Below the pieces are notes generated by a model. That model ran no database searches. It had not been told where the DNA came from and saw only the letters and a list, made by a program, of their open reading frames with translations. A program made the position numbers and the translations under genes. Positions 1 through 9,423 of a stretch of 64,000 nt of DNA are shown piece by piece (position 1 is the first letter of the stretch; each line of letters opens with the position of its first letter). The stretch spans positions 1-64,000 of the forward strand of contig NZ_FNRG01000019.1 in the NCBI RefSeq assembly GCF_900107835.1. The letters run 5' to 3'. Origin of the DNA: Oribacterium sp. KHPX15 (GTDB lineage: Bacteria; Bacillota; Clostridia; Lachnospirales; Lachnospiraceae).

Positions 1-282
1 TCTTCATCTGCATGTACATGCTGCTTCTTGAAAAAACATTTACAAACTTATACCGAAAGATATTTATTACAGGGATTCCCTTTTGCTTTTCGGCATTGCA
101 TTTACGGAGTAAGTTACCTACCTTAAAGGTTGAAATAAAATCCGAAACTGAGCAATTAATTTCTTCCTCTGAGTGCTGTCCTTGTGGTAAGATATGCATA
201 TGGCGTAAGTCCTTTCTTGGTAAATGTTTTGTGGTAAATTCATTATACCTTATTTGAAAGCGACCTATGCCTTTTTATTTGT
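1..282. other. Left-edge noncoding stretch
   Basis: No convincing gene is visible. The only long open frame on the plus strand lacks a ribosome site and has a composition unlike the neighbouring proteins. The stretch lies downstream of the first nucleotidase gene. A minus-strand ATG near the extreme left edge could begin a gene that leaves the window, but too little is present to judge. Confidence 0.4.
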
Positions 283-1842
283 CTAAAGTATAGAGTTTTC
301 AAGGTGCATCACACCTTTTGGGTGTGGGAAGTTTGAGTCACTTACCTGTTCAGCGGCTCCGGTGGTGGTGCCGTCATTTAAATGTATTATCAGTCTTCCG
401 GTGCCTTTTGCATTCTGGTGCTGACCTTTTTGCAGGTACTCTTCAAGTATCTTTGCACTTCCGGTTGCAACCTCTCTGGAAGCATGATTCTTCTCAAGAT
501 CTTCTATACTTAAATCAAAGCCGTCAAGAGTGTTTCTGAAATGGAATTCCTCAAGTCCCACAGTAAAGATCCGTTCCTCATCTATAGGCTCACCTTCAAA
601 ATTGAATTTAAGGAATGAGTGGGTCTTCTGGTCGTACTCGACTTCAAGCCCTCTTGAAAGCTGATAAAACTCGGTATGTTCTCCCTCAAGGGCCTCGTCT
701 CTCAGCATCCTTAGAAGTCCATACTTCAGCTGCTTTCCGGTCCAGTAGGTAGCATGGATTGGCTTGTTGTATGGATAATTCTCATCAAAATCACCCTTGG
801 TAACAACAGGTCCCAATTCCTCGGTACGGATGGATCCGGAACCCAGAAGGAAGATATCAAGTCCCAGGGCATCCTTCAAAATATCCGAATAAAGATCCCC
901 AAGCTCCGTCTCCTGAATTCTCGATGGATGGGTAAGTTTCTTTACAAACTTTGTAAGGATACGTCCATATTTTTCATCCGTTGCATTCTTGTAATTAAGT
1001 ATCAGTCCTTCGATATCCGGATCTCTCGGGCAGGTTTTTTCATTGATGGGGATTGGCCTCCATGTGAAGCTGTCAATCTTGTTTTCATCGGTATCAACCA
1101 GGATGTCAAAGCGTCCGATTTGATCAGTACCTGTTCCGGCCTGAACGATAGGAATTCCATTGACCATAGCCGGTTCCTTAAGGAAAGTATGAGAATGACC
1201 GCCTATTATAACGTCTACACCCCATGCCGGATCCAGCATCTCTGCAAGTTTTTTGTCCTCCTCGAAACCTATATGAGTCAGCAGAACTGTAAAGTCAATG
1301 TCTATGGCATTGTAAGAATCACAGATTTTTCCGATTTCCTCTGCCGCATCCTCAAGGGTGATAAAAGTACCGATGAGCTGATCCGACTTACACTGCATGA
1401 GGGCAACCTCAGTAAGTATTCCGATGAACAGAATCTTCATACCGCCAACTTCCAGTACCTTGCACGGCTCAAAGAGTCTCGCATGATTAGTCTTGATATG
1501 AAGGTTTGCATTAATGATGGGAAATTCTGCACATTTTTCCAGAAAAAGAAGGTGTGCAACTCCGTAGTCTACCTCATGATTTCCCAGGGTTACTACATCA
1601 GGGGAAAGCATATTCATGATCTGTATGGTTGACAAACCGTGATACTCCGAGTCAATGACTGAACCTCTGAACATGTCTCCTGCGATGCAGTAGAGAACAT
1701 TCTCCTCCTCGTTTCGTACCTTGCTGATATATCCTGACAGCATGGAAACTCCTCCAACCAGGTTCTCGTCCACTTGCTCTGCGAGGAAATCTCCATGCAT
1801 GTCGTTTGAATGCAATAATGTTAATTTCTTCAAATTCTTCAT
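283..1842 (-). CDS. 5'-nucleotidase / 2',3'-cyclic phosphodiesterase-like metallophosphatase (copy 1)
   Basis: A 519-residue two-domain enzyme of the UshA/5'-nucleotidase family that would hydrolyse nucleotides or related phosphoesters. The N-terminal metallophosphatase domain (about residues 1-240) shows the metal ligands in order: SNDMHG, GDMFRG, GNHEVDYG, THIGFE and GGHSHT. The C-terminal half (about 290-470) matches the 5'-nucleotidase substrate domain, with GSGSIR. There is no signal peptide, unlike typical secreted UshA proteins, so a cytoplasmic location is inferred. The start is an ATG preceded by GGAAGGG. It lies 81 bp downstream of a closely similar tandem copy. The C-terminal tail, about 20 residues longer than in copy 2, is poorly conserved. 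The substrate is unknown. Confidence 0.85.
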   Translation of the reverse strand: MKNLKKLTLLHSNDMHGDFLAEQVDENLVGGVSMLSGYISKVRNEEENVLYCIAGDMFRGSVIDSEYHGLSTIQIMNMLSPDVVTLGNHEVDYGVAHLLFLEKCAEFPIINANLHIKTNHARLFEPCKVLEVGGMKILFIGILTEVALMQCKSDQLIGTFITLEDAAEEIGKICDSYNAIDIDFTVLLTHIGFEEDKKLAEMLDPAWGVDVIIGGHSHTFLKEPAMVNGIPIVQAGTGTDQIGRFDILVDTDENKIDSFTWRPIPINEKTCPRDPDIEGLILNYKNATDEKYGRILTKFVKKLTHPSRIQETELGDLYSDILKDALGLDIFLLGSGSIRTEELGPVVTKGDFDENYPYNKPIHATYWTGKQLKYGLLRMLRDEALEGEHTEFYQLSRGLEVEYDQKTHSFLKFNFEGEPIDEERIFTVGLEEFHFRNTLDGFDLSIEDLEKNHASREVATGSAKILEEYLQKGQHQNAKGTGRLIIHLNDGTTTGAAEQVSDSNFPHPKGVMHLENSIL

Positions 1843-1864
1843 AAATTCCCTTCCTTACTCAGAA

Positions 1865-1896
1865 CATCAGCCCACAAATTATTATATGGGCTGATG
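1865..1896 (-). terminator. Hairpin between the two nucleotidase genes
   Basis: Nine-base arms CATCAGCCC and GGGCTGATG enclose a 14-base AT-rich loop. There is no T-run, so it may be a weak terminator or an mRNA processing or stability element between the paralogues. Confidence 0.4.
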
Positions 1897-1923
1897 ACAT
1901 ATCTCTCATTTACTTCGTTTTCT

Positions 1924-3429
1924 TTATCTTCCCTTTTCAATCAATGCCTGTTTTGCTTCCTCTGTTAAATGAATGTTAAGTCTTCCCTCAACCTTTGCAT
2001 CCTGGTGCTGACCCATCTGAAGGATCTCCTCTATAACCTGGGCACAGGAAGTTGCGATAGAACGATGTCTGTGATTTTCATCAATCTCCGAAATCTCCAG
2101 GTCGAAGGAGTCCTTAAGGTTATTGAAGTGATATTCCTGTAAACCTATGGTGAATATCTGATCATCCTCAACAGGTTTTCCCTCATAGTCAAACTTTAAG
2201 AATGAGTGAGTCACCATATCGTACTCTATGGAAAGATCCCTTGAAACCTGATAAAACTCTGTGTGCTCACCAAAGAATGCTTCGTCTCTCAGCATTCGCA
2301 TGATACCATGCTTAAGCTGTTTTCCGGTCCAGTAGGTAAGTATCACCTGGTCATCATAAGGGAAGGTTTCCATCAGGTCTCCCTTAGTTACAACAGGTCC
2401 AAGCTTTTTAGTACGTATAGAACCGGATCCGATAAGGAAAAGGTCTACACCAAGAGATGACTGAAGTATATCTGCAAAAAGGTTTCCTACTTCTGTTTCC
2501 ATATAACGGGACGGGTTGGTAAGCTCTCTTGTTAACTTTGTCAGTACACGACCATATTTAGCGTCAGTCTGATCCTTATAGTTTTTTATGAAAACCTCCA
2601 GGGCTTCATCTCTCGGACAATTATCAGAATTAATGGCAACTGGCTTCCATGTGAAGCTGTCTATCTTATTTTCATCAGTATCAACCATGATATCAAAACG
2701 TCCGATCTGGTCTGTTCCTGTGCCCGCCTGAACTATAGGTATTCCGTTAACCACGGCAGGCTCATCCAAAAAAGTATGGGAATGTCCGCCTATGATAACA
2801 TCTACACCCCATGTGGGATCCAGAATCTCTGCCAGCTTCTTGTCTTCCTCAAATCCTATATGAGTCAGCAGCACAGTAAAGTCTACATCCAGGGCATTGT
2901 AAGTATTGCAGATCCTTCCAACCTCCTGAGCCGCTTCTTCTACGGTTATGAAGGTACCGATGAGACCATCTTTCTTACAATCGTTTAATACCGCCTCTGT
3001 AAGTATACCTATAAAGAGCACCTTCATGCCTCCCACTTCGATCACCTTGCAGGGATCAAAAAGCCTGGTGTTATTGGTCTTGACATGAAGATTTGCATTT
3101 ATAATAGGGAACTCTGCGCATTTTTCAAGAAATAAGAGATGGGCAATTCCGTAATCAACCTCATGATTTCCGAGGGTTACTATGTCAGGAGCCAGCATAT
3201 TCATGATCTGTATGGTGGACAGTCCCAGATACTCCGAATCTATGATGGAACCTCTGAACATATCTCCGGAAATACAGTAGAGAACATTTTCCTCTTCCTG
3301 ACGAACCTTACTGACGTAGCCTGACAGCATGGAAACTCCGCCAACCAGATTCTCATCCACATGCTCAGCAAGAAAATCACCATGCATGTCGTTTGAATGC
3401 AATAATGTCAATTTCTTCAAATTACTCAT
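1924..3429 (-). CDS. 5'-nucleotidase / 2',3'-cyclic phosphodiesterase-like metallophosphatase (copy 2)
   Basis: A 501-residue protein very similar to the product of the next gene downstream over nearly its whole length, so the pair arose by tandem duplication. It has the same metal-site motifs (SNDMHG, GDMFRG, GNHEVDYG, THIGFE, GGHSHT) and the same C-terminal 5'-nucleotidase domain with GSGSIR. There is no signal peptide, so a cytoplasmic nucleotide or phosphoester hydrolase is inferred. The ATG is preceded by a strong GGAGG about six bases upstream. It is the first gene of a two-gene minus-strand unit; a dyad at 3457-3474 sits in its leader and a TATAAT-like -10 at 3528-3533. Differences between the copies cluster in the C-terminal half, which could reflect substrate divergence. 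Confidence 0.85.
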   Translation of the reverse strand: MSNLKKLTLLHSNDMHGDFLAEHVDENLVGGVSMLSGYVSKVRQEEENVLYCISGDMFRGSIIDSEYLGLSTIQIMNMLAPDIVTLGNHEVDYGIAHLLFLEKCAEFPIINANLHVKTNNTRLFDPCKVIEVGGMKVLFIGILTEAVLNDCKKDGLIGTFITVEEAAQEVGRICNTYNALDVDFTVLLTHIGFEEDKKLAEILDPTWGVDVIIGGHSHTFLDEPAVVNGIPIVQAGTGTDQIGRFDIMVDTDENKIDSFTWKPVAINSDNCPRDEALEVFIKNYKDQTDAKYGRVLTKLTRELTNPSRYMETEVGNLFADILQSSLGVDLFLIGSGSIRTKKLGPVVTKGDLMETFPYDDQVILTYWTGKQLKHGIMRMLRDEAFFGEHTEFYQVSRDLSIEYDMVTHSFLKFDYEGKPVEDDQIFTIGLQEYHFNNLKDSFDLEISEIDENHRHRSIATSCAQVIEEILQMGQHQDAKVEGRLNIHLTEEAKQALIEKGR

Positions 3430-3456
3430 AAAACCTCCTGTTTCCCTTAAGCTTCA

Positions 3457-3474
3457 AGACCGGCCGATCGGTCT
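3457..3474 (-). promoter_or_regulatory. Inverted repeat, TetR-type operator candidate
   Basis: AGACCG and CGGTCT arms flank GCCGAT, giving an 18-bp dyad of the kind TetR-family repressors often bind. It lies between a TATAAT-like -10 (3528-3533) and the nucleotidase start at 3429. No TetR gene is in the window, so the regulator is unknown. Confidence 0.4.
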
Positions 3475-3586
3475 GATAACCCTTTTTACCTTACTGATTC
3501 TTCCATTTTTTCGCTCATAATAATTAAATTATACCATTAGTATACGTGGAACGAATCTTAAAAAAGAATTATTTTCCTTGAAATTT

Positions 3587-3620
3587 AAAAAAAGCAATGG
3601 TTTTCACCATCGCCTTTTTT
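3587..3620 (-). terminator. Intrinsic terminator of the GH32 unit
   Basis: On the minus strand an ATGG-CCAT hairpin flanked by GC pairs is followed by seven T residues, directly after the stop of the GH32 gene at 3626. Confidence 0.7.
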
Positions 3621-3625
3621 AAGCA

Positions 3626-5041
3626 TTAACTGATTGTATTGAGTTTAACATCAACTTTTCCGTCGGAACTGAAAACTATACCATTAGCATCCTGTGGAGT
3701 TTCATAGAGGGTGCCGCTTAAAACATGCTCTCCGTCGTTGATGAAGATTTCGAAGGAGTAACGGTCCAGGAGGAGACGGAGCTTGAAATCATCATAAGTT
3801 CCTATCTTCACTTTGCGATAATCGCAGATTGCGGCGGAACGTCCGCTGCTGCTGCGATCAAGGATCAGGTATCCTGATTTTTTGTCGTAGGAGAGGCTTA
3901 CGTTGATATCATCTTTTACAACGAATTTCATTTCGAAATATGATGCATCTTTTGCTCCTGCTGTCATATCCACACATCTTCCGGAGATGCCTTCGATCAC
4001 TGTATTATCAGGTGCGGTAACCGATCTTTCAACAGTACCTGTATACAGGGTCTCTATCTCCCTTATGGGCTGCTGGAAGATGTGTCCGTTTTTCACGGTC
4101 ATCTCTCTCGGGAAGCTCATCTGACCGAACCACTTTTGTGATTCAGGGATGCAGTTTCCGGAATCGGGAGTCTGCATCCAGCCGATGACTATTCTTCTTC
4201 CGTCAGCTGTCTCCATGCTTTGTGGCGCATAGTAATCGAGACCGACATCAAGAGGCTGTGCTTTTTCGGAATCTCCTACGAAAGCCATGACACAGTTTCC
4301 GTTTCTGTAGCAGTCCTCTGTCTTTTTCATGTTCATGACAGAGATAGAAAGGACTTTTTCCCCATCAAGGGTGAAATAGTCCGGGCACTCCCACATTCTT
4401 CCCCAGCTTCCGTCATTGGCCTTAATCGTATCCTTATATCTCCAATGAAGGATGTCTTCGGATTCATATCTAAGAACTGCACCCAGTCCGTTTTTCAGTC
4501 TTGCGGCAATGACACAATAATACTTTCCATCTTCAAACCAGATTTTAGGATCTCTGAAATCTGCCTTATATGCTCCCTCAGGCATATCCTTGTGCTTCAG
4601 TATCGGATTAGCTTCGTACTTTTCGTAATTTTCACCGTCACCGAAAGCAAGGCACTGTGTTTCTTCCCGGAAAAGCTCTTCGCCTTTTCCATGCTCGTTG
4701 TGAGCTGTATAGATCAGAAGATGCCGTCCGTCCTTATCCGTGATGGCACTGCCTGAGAAGCAGCCTGTTTCATAATCCGTATCCGGCGCAAGAGCCGCTT
4801 TCTCATAATCCCAGTGAATAAGATCTTTGGAAGTCCAATGACCCCAATGCATGCTGTCCCAACTTGTGCTGTAGGGATTGTATTGATAGAAAAGATGATA
4901 CTTTCCTTTGTAATATGAAAACCCGTTGGGGTCATTTAACCATCCGACCTTTGCAGTCAGGTGGTAAACAGGCCGCTCCTCAGGGCTTATTTCCCGACTG
5001 TGTCTCTCTTCATAATCACGTGCTTTATCTAATGTATCCAA
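3626..5041 (-). CDS. GH32 sucrose-6-phosphate hydrolase / beta-fructosidase
   Basis: A 471-residue glycoside hydrolase family 32 enzyme that splits the fructosyl bond of sucrose, sucrose-6-phosphate or short fructans. The five-bladed propeller carries the family triad: WLNDPNG with nucleophile D37, FRDP with transition-state stabiliser D164, and ECPD with acid/base E218. The last 130 or so residues fit the GH32 C-terminal beta-sandwich. No signal peptide is present, so it acts on imported sugar. The start is a TTG with AAAGGA upstream, 15 bases after the LacI stop, which makes the two an operon. No PTS gene is nearby; the adjacent ABC importer delivers unphosphorylated sugar, which favours sucrose or fructo-oligosaccharides over sucrose-6-phosphate. 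Confidence 0.88.
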   Translation of the reverse strand: MDTLDKARDYEERHSREISPEERPVYHLTAKVGWLNDPNGFSYYKGKYHLFYQYNPYSTSWDSMHWGHWTSKDLIHWDYEKAALAPDTDYETGCFSGSAITDKDGRHLLIYTAHNEHGKGEELFREETQCLAFGDGENYEKYEANPILKHKDMPEGAYKADFRDPKIWFEDGKYYCVIAARLKNGLGAVLRYESEDILHWRYKDTIKANDGSWGRMWECPDYFTLDGEKVLSISVMNMKKTEDCYRNGNCVMAFVGDSEKAQPLDVGLDYYAPQSMETADGRRIVIGWMQTPDSGNCIPESQKWFGQMSFPREMTVKNGHIFQQPIREIETLYTGTVERSVTAPDNTVIEGISGRCVDMTAGAKDASYFEMKFVVKDDINVSLSYDKKSGYLILDRSSSGRSAAICDYRKVKIGTYDDFKLRLLLDRYSFEIFINDGEHVLSGTLYETPQDANGIVFSSDGKVDVKLNTIS

Positions 5042-5056
5042 GGTGTTTGATTCCTT

Positions 5057-6043
5057 TCATGATGTAGTCATTCCCTTTATAAGTTTTACCTTGTGGGTAA
5101 TGCGGTATTTTTCCGGTTTCTTTCCGTTGATTATATCCAGAAGAAGCTCAACTCCTGAACACGCAAGCTCCTTTATGGGCTGAGCAACAACCGTTACGGT
5201 AGGATATGCAGAATAAACTATAGAGGTACCGTCATAAGCCACAAATTTTATATCCTGCGGTATTTTATAACCTTTAAGCTGTGCTATTTTCATGTAGCTG
5301 AGAACCGCAGAGTCCGTTGAAAAAAATCCGTCGACATCAGGATATTTCCTAATGCATTCCTCGATAACACTCTCACAATGCTTCAGGTTAAAGTCATTCC
5401 AGTTTACATATTCATTGATACATTCAGAACCGCCCTCTTTTACAGTTTTCTCAAATTCCTCATGACGGTCAAAGAAGGTGAAATGCTCCGGCATTTCCCT
5501 GTTACGAAACTGAAGTATCTTCCGGCATCCCGCATTCAAAAGCTCCTGTGCAGCCAGCTCTCCGCCCCTTTTGTGATCCACTGTTATCACCGGGATCTCC
5601 CCATCAACTTCTATGGTATCGAAGGACACTATAGGATTATGGGTTTTTATATAGTTCTCAATATTCAGCGAATGGGTTGCTGTAAGTATGCCGTCCACCA
5701 TATTGCGGCTCAGCATATCGAGATACGCCTGTTCATTGGATCTCTCTTCGCTGGTGTTACAGATCATTGCCTTGTAGCCATGCTCCCTGAGACATTTCTC
5801 AATCTCTGAAGTCAATTCCGCAAAATAGGGATATGCCACATCGGGAACTATTATGGCTATGATATTTGTTCTGTTCTGTATAAGGTTTCGGGCAATCTCA
5901 TTAGGGGTATAATTCAGATCTTCAATCGCTTTTTCGACTTTCTTTCGGGTTTCCTCCGAAACATAGCCGTTTTTATTTAATACACGGGAAACGGTTCCGA
6001 TGCCGACTCCCGCTTTTTTTGCAACATCCTGTATTCCTGCCAT
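5057..6043 (-). CDS. LacI-family transcriptional repressor
   Basis: A 328-residue regulator. The N-terminal helix-turn-helix begins IQDVAKKAGVG and continues with VSRVLN and the hinge-helix stretch PNEIARNL; the rest is a periplasmic-binding-protein-like sugar sensor domain. I chose the ATG at 6043, which has GGAG eight bases upstream and starts directly at the helix-turn-helix; a longer frame exists upstream but adds only a non-homologous extension. It is co-transcribed with the GH32 gene and lies just downstream of the ABC importer genes, so it is inferred to repress both units in response to sucrose or a fructoside. Candidate operators are the palindromes at 6166-6181 and 9424-9471. Confidence 0.88.
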   Translation of the reverse strand: MAGIQDVAKKAGVGIGTVSRVLNKNGYVSEETRKKVEKAIEDLNYTPNEIARNLIQNRTNIIAIIVPDVAYPYFAELTSEIEKCLREHGYKAMICNTSEERSNEQAYLDMLSRNMVDGILTATHSLNIENYIKTHNPIVSFDTIEVDGEIPVITVDHKRGGELAAQELLNAGCRKILQFRNREMPEHFTFFDRHEEFEKTVKEGGSECINEYVNWNDFNLKHCESVIEECIRKYPDVDGFFSTDSAVLSYMKIAQLKGYKIPQDIKFVAYDGTSIVYSAYPTVTVVAQPIKELACSGVELLLDIINGKKPEKYRITHKVKLIKGMTTS

Positions 6044-6165
6044 TAAACTGACTCCATAAAACATTTCATAAAACAAAGTGGTTGTCATGAACTGCATCAA
6101 TTACATCCGGGATATAATAAACATATATTCCGACACTCTGTTTTCTTTAACAATCCACACTTCCG

Positions 6166-6181
6166 GGACGATAAATCGTCC
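6166..6181 (-). promoter_or_regulatory. Palindrome upstream of the LacI gene, operator candidate
   Basis: GGACGAT-AA-ATCGTCC has perfect seven-base arms. A TATAAT hexamer on the minus strand at 6199-6204 would place the centre near +18, a usual position for a repressor site. The sequence differs from the paired sites in front of the ABC operon. Confidence 0.45.
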
Positions 6182-6233
6182 TTTCGTGCTTCATGACAAT
6201 TATATCAGATTATAACGTATGACCTTCCTTTAA

Positions 6234-7079
6234 TCATCCCTTAATTCCGGTTCCGGCGATACCTTCAACATAATACTTCTGCATGAAAATGTATATTAAA
6301 AGCATGGGTAATGATGCAAGTGTCAATGCTGCCATGATGGCTCCGTAATGAATAGGCTGTGTTCCGAAGAAGGCCTGTACAGCAAGCTGAACGGTTCTTT
6401 TTGCTTCACCGGTTGTGATAAGGAAAGGCCACATGAAGTCATTCCATCTTGCTACAAAATCAAGGATAAAAACCGTTGCAAAAACAGTTTTCGCCAGAGG
6501 CATCACAATCTGGAAATATGTTCTGATGTGTCCGCATCCATCTATTGCCGCAGCTTCTATAAGGGCATCCGGGATATCCAGAAAATATGAGTAAAACATA
6601 TAGATTGAGAAGCAGTTTATCATAAAGGGAAGAGCCAGACCTGCCATGGTATTGACCCATCCCAAATGTGCCATTTCGATGTATAAAGGCAGAAGTATCG
6701 CTTCCACGGGCATAGACATTAGCGCAATCACCAGGGTGAGCAAAAGTCCCCGTCCCTTGAATTTTAATTTTGCAAGGGCATAGCCGCACATGGAACCGAA
6801 GAAAAGGTCTCCCAGAAGCACGATGAATATATATCCGAAGGTATTTCCGAGTATCTGAGGAATGTTCAGTCTGCTGAAAACTTCGGCGTAATTTCCCAAG
6901 GTGAAATGAAGCGGAATAAAAGTAGTTATGGAGTTGATGTTCGCGAATATTTCAATCTCAGGTTTAAAGGATGCTGCTATCATCCACAAAAGTGGTGATA
7001 CAAATATTAAACCTACCAGGGCATTACCGGCATAAAACATAAAACGTGCCAGCATTCTGTTGTTCTTTTGACTTTTCAT
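6234..7079 (-). CDS. Carbohydrate ABC transporter permease, MalG type
   Basis: A 281-residue inner-membrane permease of the CUT1 sugar ABC family with six predicted membrane helices. The cytoplasmic EAA loop is clear (EAAAIDGCGHIRTYF, about residues 185-200), the site that docks the ATPase. The ATG has GGAG six bases upstream and lies 10 bases after the stop of the partner permease. It is the last gene of the binding protein-permease-permease unit. No ATPase is encoded here, which is common for this family in Firmicutes, where a shared MsmK-type ATPase serves several importers. The substrate is inferred to be sucrose or fructo-oligosaccharide from the GH32 neighbour. Confidence 0.88.
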   Translation of the reverse strand: MKSQKNNRMLARFMFYAGNALVGLIFVSPLLWMIAASFKPEIEIFANINSITTFIPLHFTLGNYAEVFSRLNIPQILGNTFGYIFIVLLGDLFFGSMCGYALAKLKFKGRGLLLTLVIALMSMPVEAILLPLYIEMAHLGWVNTMAGLALPFMINCFSIYMFYSYFLDIPDALIEAAAIDGCGHIRTYFQIVMPLAKTVFATVFILDFVARWNDFMWPFLITTGEAKRTVQLAVQAFFGTQPIHYGAIMAALTLASLPMLLIYIFMQKYYVEGIAGTGIKG

Positions 7080-7089
7080 CTTTAACTCC

Positions 7090-7962
7090 TTACTTGGTTC
7101 TTGTCAGCTTTTTAACCACCAGTGACAGAATTACAACTATGAAAAAGAATATAGCTGCAATGCAGCAGGCATAGCCGAAATTACCCTTCTGAAAGCCTTG
7201 TTCGTAAATGTAGTAAACCATAGTCTTGGTCTTGTTCTGAGGACCACCCTTTGTCATGATGTATGGCTGAGTGAAGAGCTTCATAGCCTGGATTATGGTT
7301 ATCATGAGAACGTATTTGATGGTGTTCTTAAGTCCAGGAAGAGTCACGTAAAGGAACTGATCCACGGGATTTGCCCCGTCAACTGAGGCTGCTTCATACT
7401 GCTCCGATGGGATGGCATTGAGTCCCGCAAGGAAGATCATCATCTGATATCCTGCACCCTGCCAGGCTGACATGAAGACGATGGAGTTCATTGCTATTTT
7501 CGGATTATTTAAGAAATCAAACGGTCCCAGACCTATGCGGGAAAGTGCGGCATTTATAAGACCGGTATTGGCATTGGAGTTGTAAAGAATAACCCAAAGG
7601 ATGGCAATGACTACCATTGATGTAACCTGAGGGCTGAAATACATGGTTCTGAATATGGCAACACCCTTCATCTTTGAACGTACCAGCAAAGCTAATACCA
7701 GAGCCAGTGTACACTGGAAAGGAACAACCAGAATAGAGAAATAAACGGTATTTTTAAGGGCTATATAAAAATTCTCATCTGTAAGCAGCTTTAAGTAATT
7801 ATTTATCCCGTTGAAGGTTTTTGCATCAGGACGCATTACCTGATATTTAAAAAAGGAAAAGTAAATTGTCCCCATGATGGGAATGATCAAAAAAGCCGTA
7901 AGCATAATGATTACCGGAGCAGACATTGTGATACCGGCAATAGAGGATTTATTCGTTTTCAT
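7090..7962 (-). CDS. Carbohydrate ABC transporter permease, MalF type
   Basis: A 290-residue CUT1 permease with six membrane helices and the EAA loop EAASVDGANPVDQF. I set the start at the ATG at 7962, which has a GAGAGA ribosome site and begins with MKTNKSS followed by the first helix; the longer upstream frame overlaps the binding-protein gap and lacks a transporter-like sequence. It pairs with the MalG-type permease to form the channel of a sugar importer. Confidence 0.87.
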   Translation of the reverse strand: MKTNKSSIAGITMSAPVIIMLTAFLIIPIMGTIYFSFFKYQVMRPDAKTFNGINNYLKLLTDENFYIALKNTVYFSILVVPFQCTLALVLALLVRSKMKGVAIFRTMYFSPQVTSMVVIAILWVILYNSNANTGLINAALSRIGLGPFDFLNNPKIAMNSIVFMSAWQGAGYQMMIFLAGLNAIPSEQYEAASVDGANPVDQFLYVTLPGLKNTIKYVLMITIIQAMKLFTQPYIMTKGGPQNKTKTMVYYIYEQGFQKGNFGYACCIAAIFFFIVVILSLVVKKLTRTK

Positions 7963-8053
7963 ACCAATCTCTCTCTTTAATTTCTTTTGTCCGGTTTTAC
8001 GCAGAAGGCTTTCTGATGAAAGCCTTCCGCAAGGAGAAAAAGAGTGTTTATCA

Positions 8054-9373
8054 TTAGTTTCCGTAATAGGTTTCATAGTCTTCCTCGAAATCTGCAGCAA
8101 CCGTATCAAGTTCAGACTTTGCATCTGTTCCTGAGAATACGTTAAGGATTGCTGTTGCGAATCCCTGTGAAAGTACTGAGTAGGAAGGAGTACTTGGACG
8201 GGCAACACCTGTGTTCTGAAGCTGCCAGAGGAACAATGCTCTTACACCGTTGTCCCAGCCTTCCATCTTCTCATAGGAAGAAGTTCTTGAAGCAGGCTTT
8301 GCGATGGCTGATGCATAATCTGCTACATTTTCAGTGTTAAAGAACCATTTGAGAACTTCCATTGCTGCCTCGGGATTTTTGCAGTCCTTTGTAACTGCTG
8401 CTGTCCAGTCGCCGGTTGGTGAAGCTGCCTTATGGTCATCGGATACAGGATAGTAGGAAACACCCCAGTTAAGATCTGACTTTTCGAGATCAGCTATATT
8501 CCATGAACCTCCGAGCATTGTAGCTGCTTTTCCGTTTAAGAACTCATCCTTAACGGGGTCAATATTAGCTATACCTTCCTTTATAAATTTGTTGAGATAA
8601 TTCATGGTCTCAACCATTGCTTCGCTGTTTACATAACCCTCAGCCTTTGAACCGTCATCACTTACGAAGGAAGCCCCGTTCTCGAGGAAGAATGGCTCCA
8701 GTGCATAAATCAGACCTTCGCCCTTGTCCATGATAATGTTTGTTCCAACGTAGTCAGAAGTTGTAAGCTTCTTTGCATTCTCGTAGAACTCTGTCCAGGT
8801 CCAGGCTTCTTCAATGTTGCTGTCTGAAGGATACGGGATTCCGGCAGCATCCAGATAATCTTTGTTGTAGTAGAGCGCAACCGACGACTCTGTCGGTCCT
8901 ATAGCATACATATGGTTATCGTAAGTATTCTGCTGAACGGAACTCGGCATAAAATCCTTCTTATCCTCATCAGTATAGACCTCATCAATAGGTATTATGG
9001 TCTGGTTAGCGGCATAATAAGAAACTGTCGGTCCGTCTACGAAAAGGATATCCGGAAGATCATTTGAAGTAGTTGCTGTTGTGATCTTGTTCTCATATGC
9101 ATAGGAATCGGCTCTGTCGATGGCCTCTCTTGATACCTGGATTTCAGGATGCTCGCTGTTCCACTGAGCCATTTTTTCTGTCCACCAGTTCTCAACTCCC
9201 ACTTCATCAGTAGGACTCCAGATCTTGATCTGTATTGCGTCCGAAGAAGAACCTCCGGAAGTTGATGGTGACTGGCTTGCTGCGGTGCCATCAGGTGTCG
9301 ATGACGAACCGCAGGCAGCTAAAGATGCAGTCATTGATACAGCCAAAATTGCAGACATAAGTCTTCTCTTCAT
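8054..9373 (-). CDS. Sugar ABC transporter substrate-binding lipoprotein
   Basis: A 439-residue extracellular solute-binding protein (family 1). It opens with MKRRLMSAI, a hydrophobic stretch and the lipobox LAAC, so it is lipid-anchored outside the membrane, followed by a serine-rich linker. The body shows typical features such as the LPDILFVDG and ALYYNKDYLDAAGIPYP segments. The ATG is preceded by GGAGG. It is the first gene of the importer operon, under the promoter at 9486-9514 and the two palindromic sites. It would present sucrose or fructo-oligosaccharides to the permeases. Confidence 0.9.
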   Translation of the reverse strand: MKRRLMSAILAVSMTASLAACGSSSTPDGTAASQSPSTSGGSSSDAIQIKIWSPTDEVGVENWWTEKMAQWNSEHPEIQVSREAIDRADSYAYENKITTATTSNDLPDILFVDGPTVSYYAANQTIIPIDEVYTDEDKKDFMPSSVQQNTYDNHMYAIGPTESSVALYYNKDYLDAAGIPYPSDSNIEEAWTWTEFYENAKKLTTSDYVGTNIIMDKGEGLIYALEPFFLENGASFVSDDGSKAEGYVNSEAMVETMNYLNKFIKEGIANIDPVKDEFLNGKAATMLGGSWNIADLEKSDLNWGVSYYPVSDDHKAASPTGDWTAAVTKDCKNPEAAMEVLKWFFNTENVADYASAIAKPASRTSSYEKMEGWDNGVRALFLWQLQNTGVARPSTPSYSVLSQGFATAILNVFSGTDAKSELDTVAADFEEDYETYYGN

Positions 9374-9423
9374 GTTTTTTATCCTCCGTTTTTCTCATAA
9401 TTAAATGATTCCTTTTTTGTTTG

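Noticed and set aside
12-257. 81-codon plus-strand frame at the left edge
   Set aside because: No ribosome site, irregular composition, no family resemblance; insufficient to call a gene.
754-1632. 292-codon plus-strand open frame opposite the first nucleotidase gene
   Set aside because: It lies wholly antisense to a gene with complete metal-site motifs, has no ribosome site and its protein is unlike any folded domain; it is a shadow frame.
6234-9373. Missing ATPase gene of the sugar ABC importer taken as a deletion
   Set aside because: CUT1 importers in Firmicutes commonly share one ATPase encoded elsewhere, so its absence is normal.
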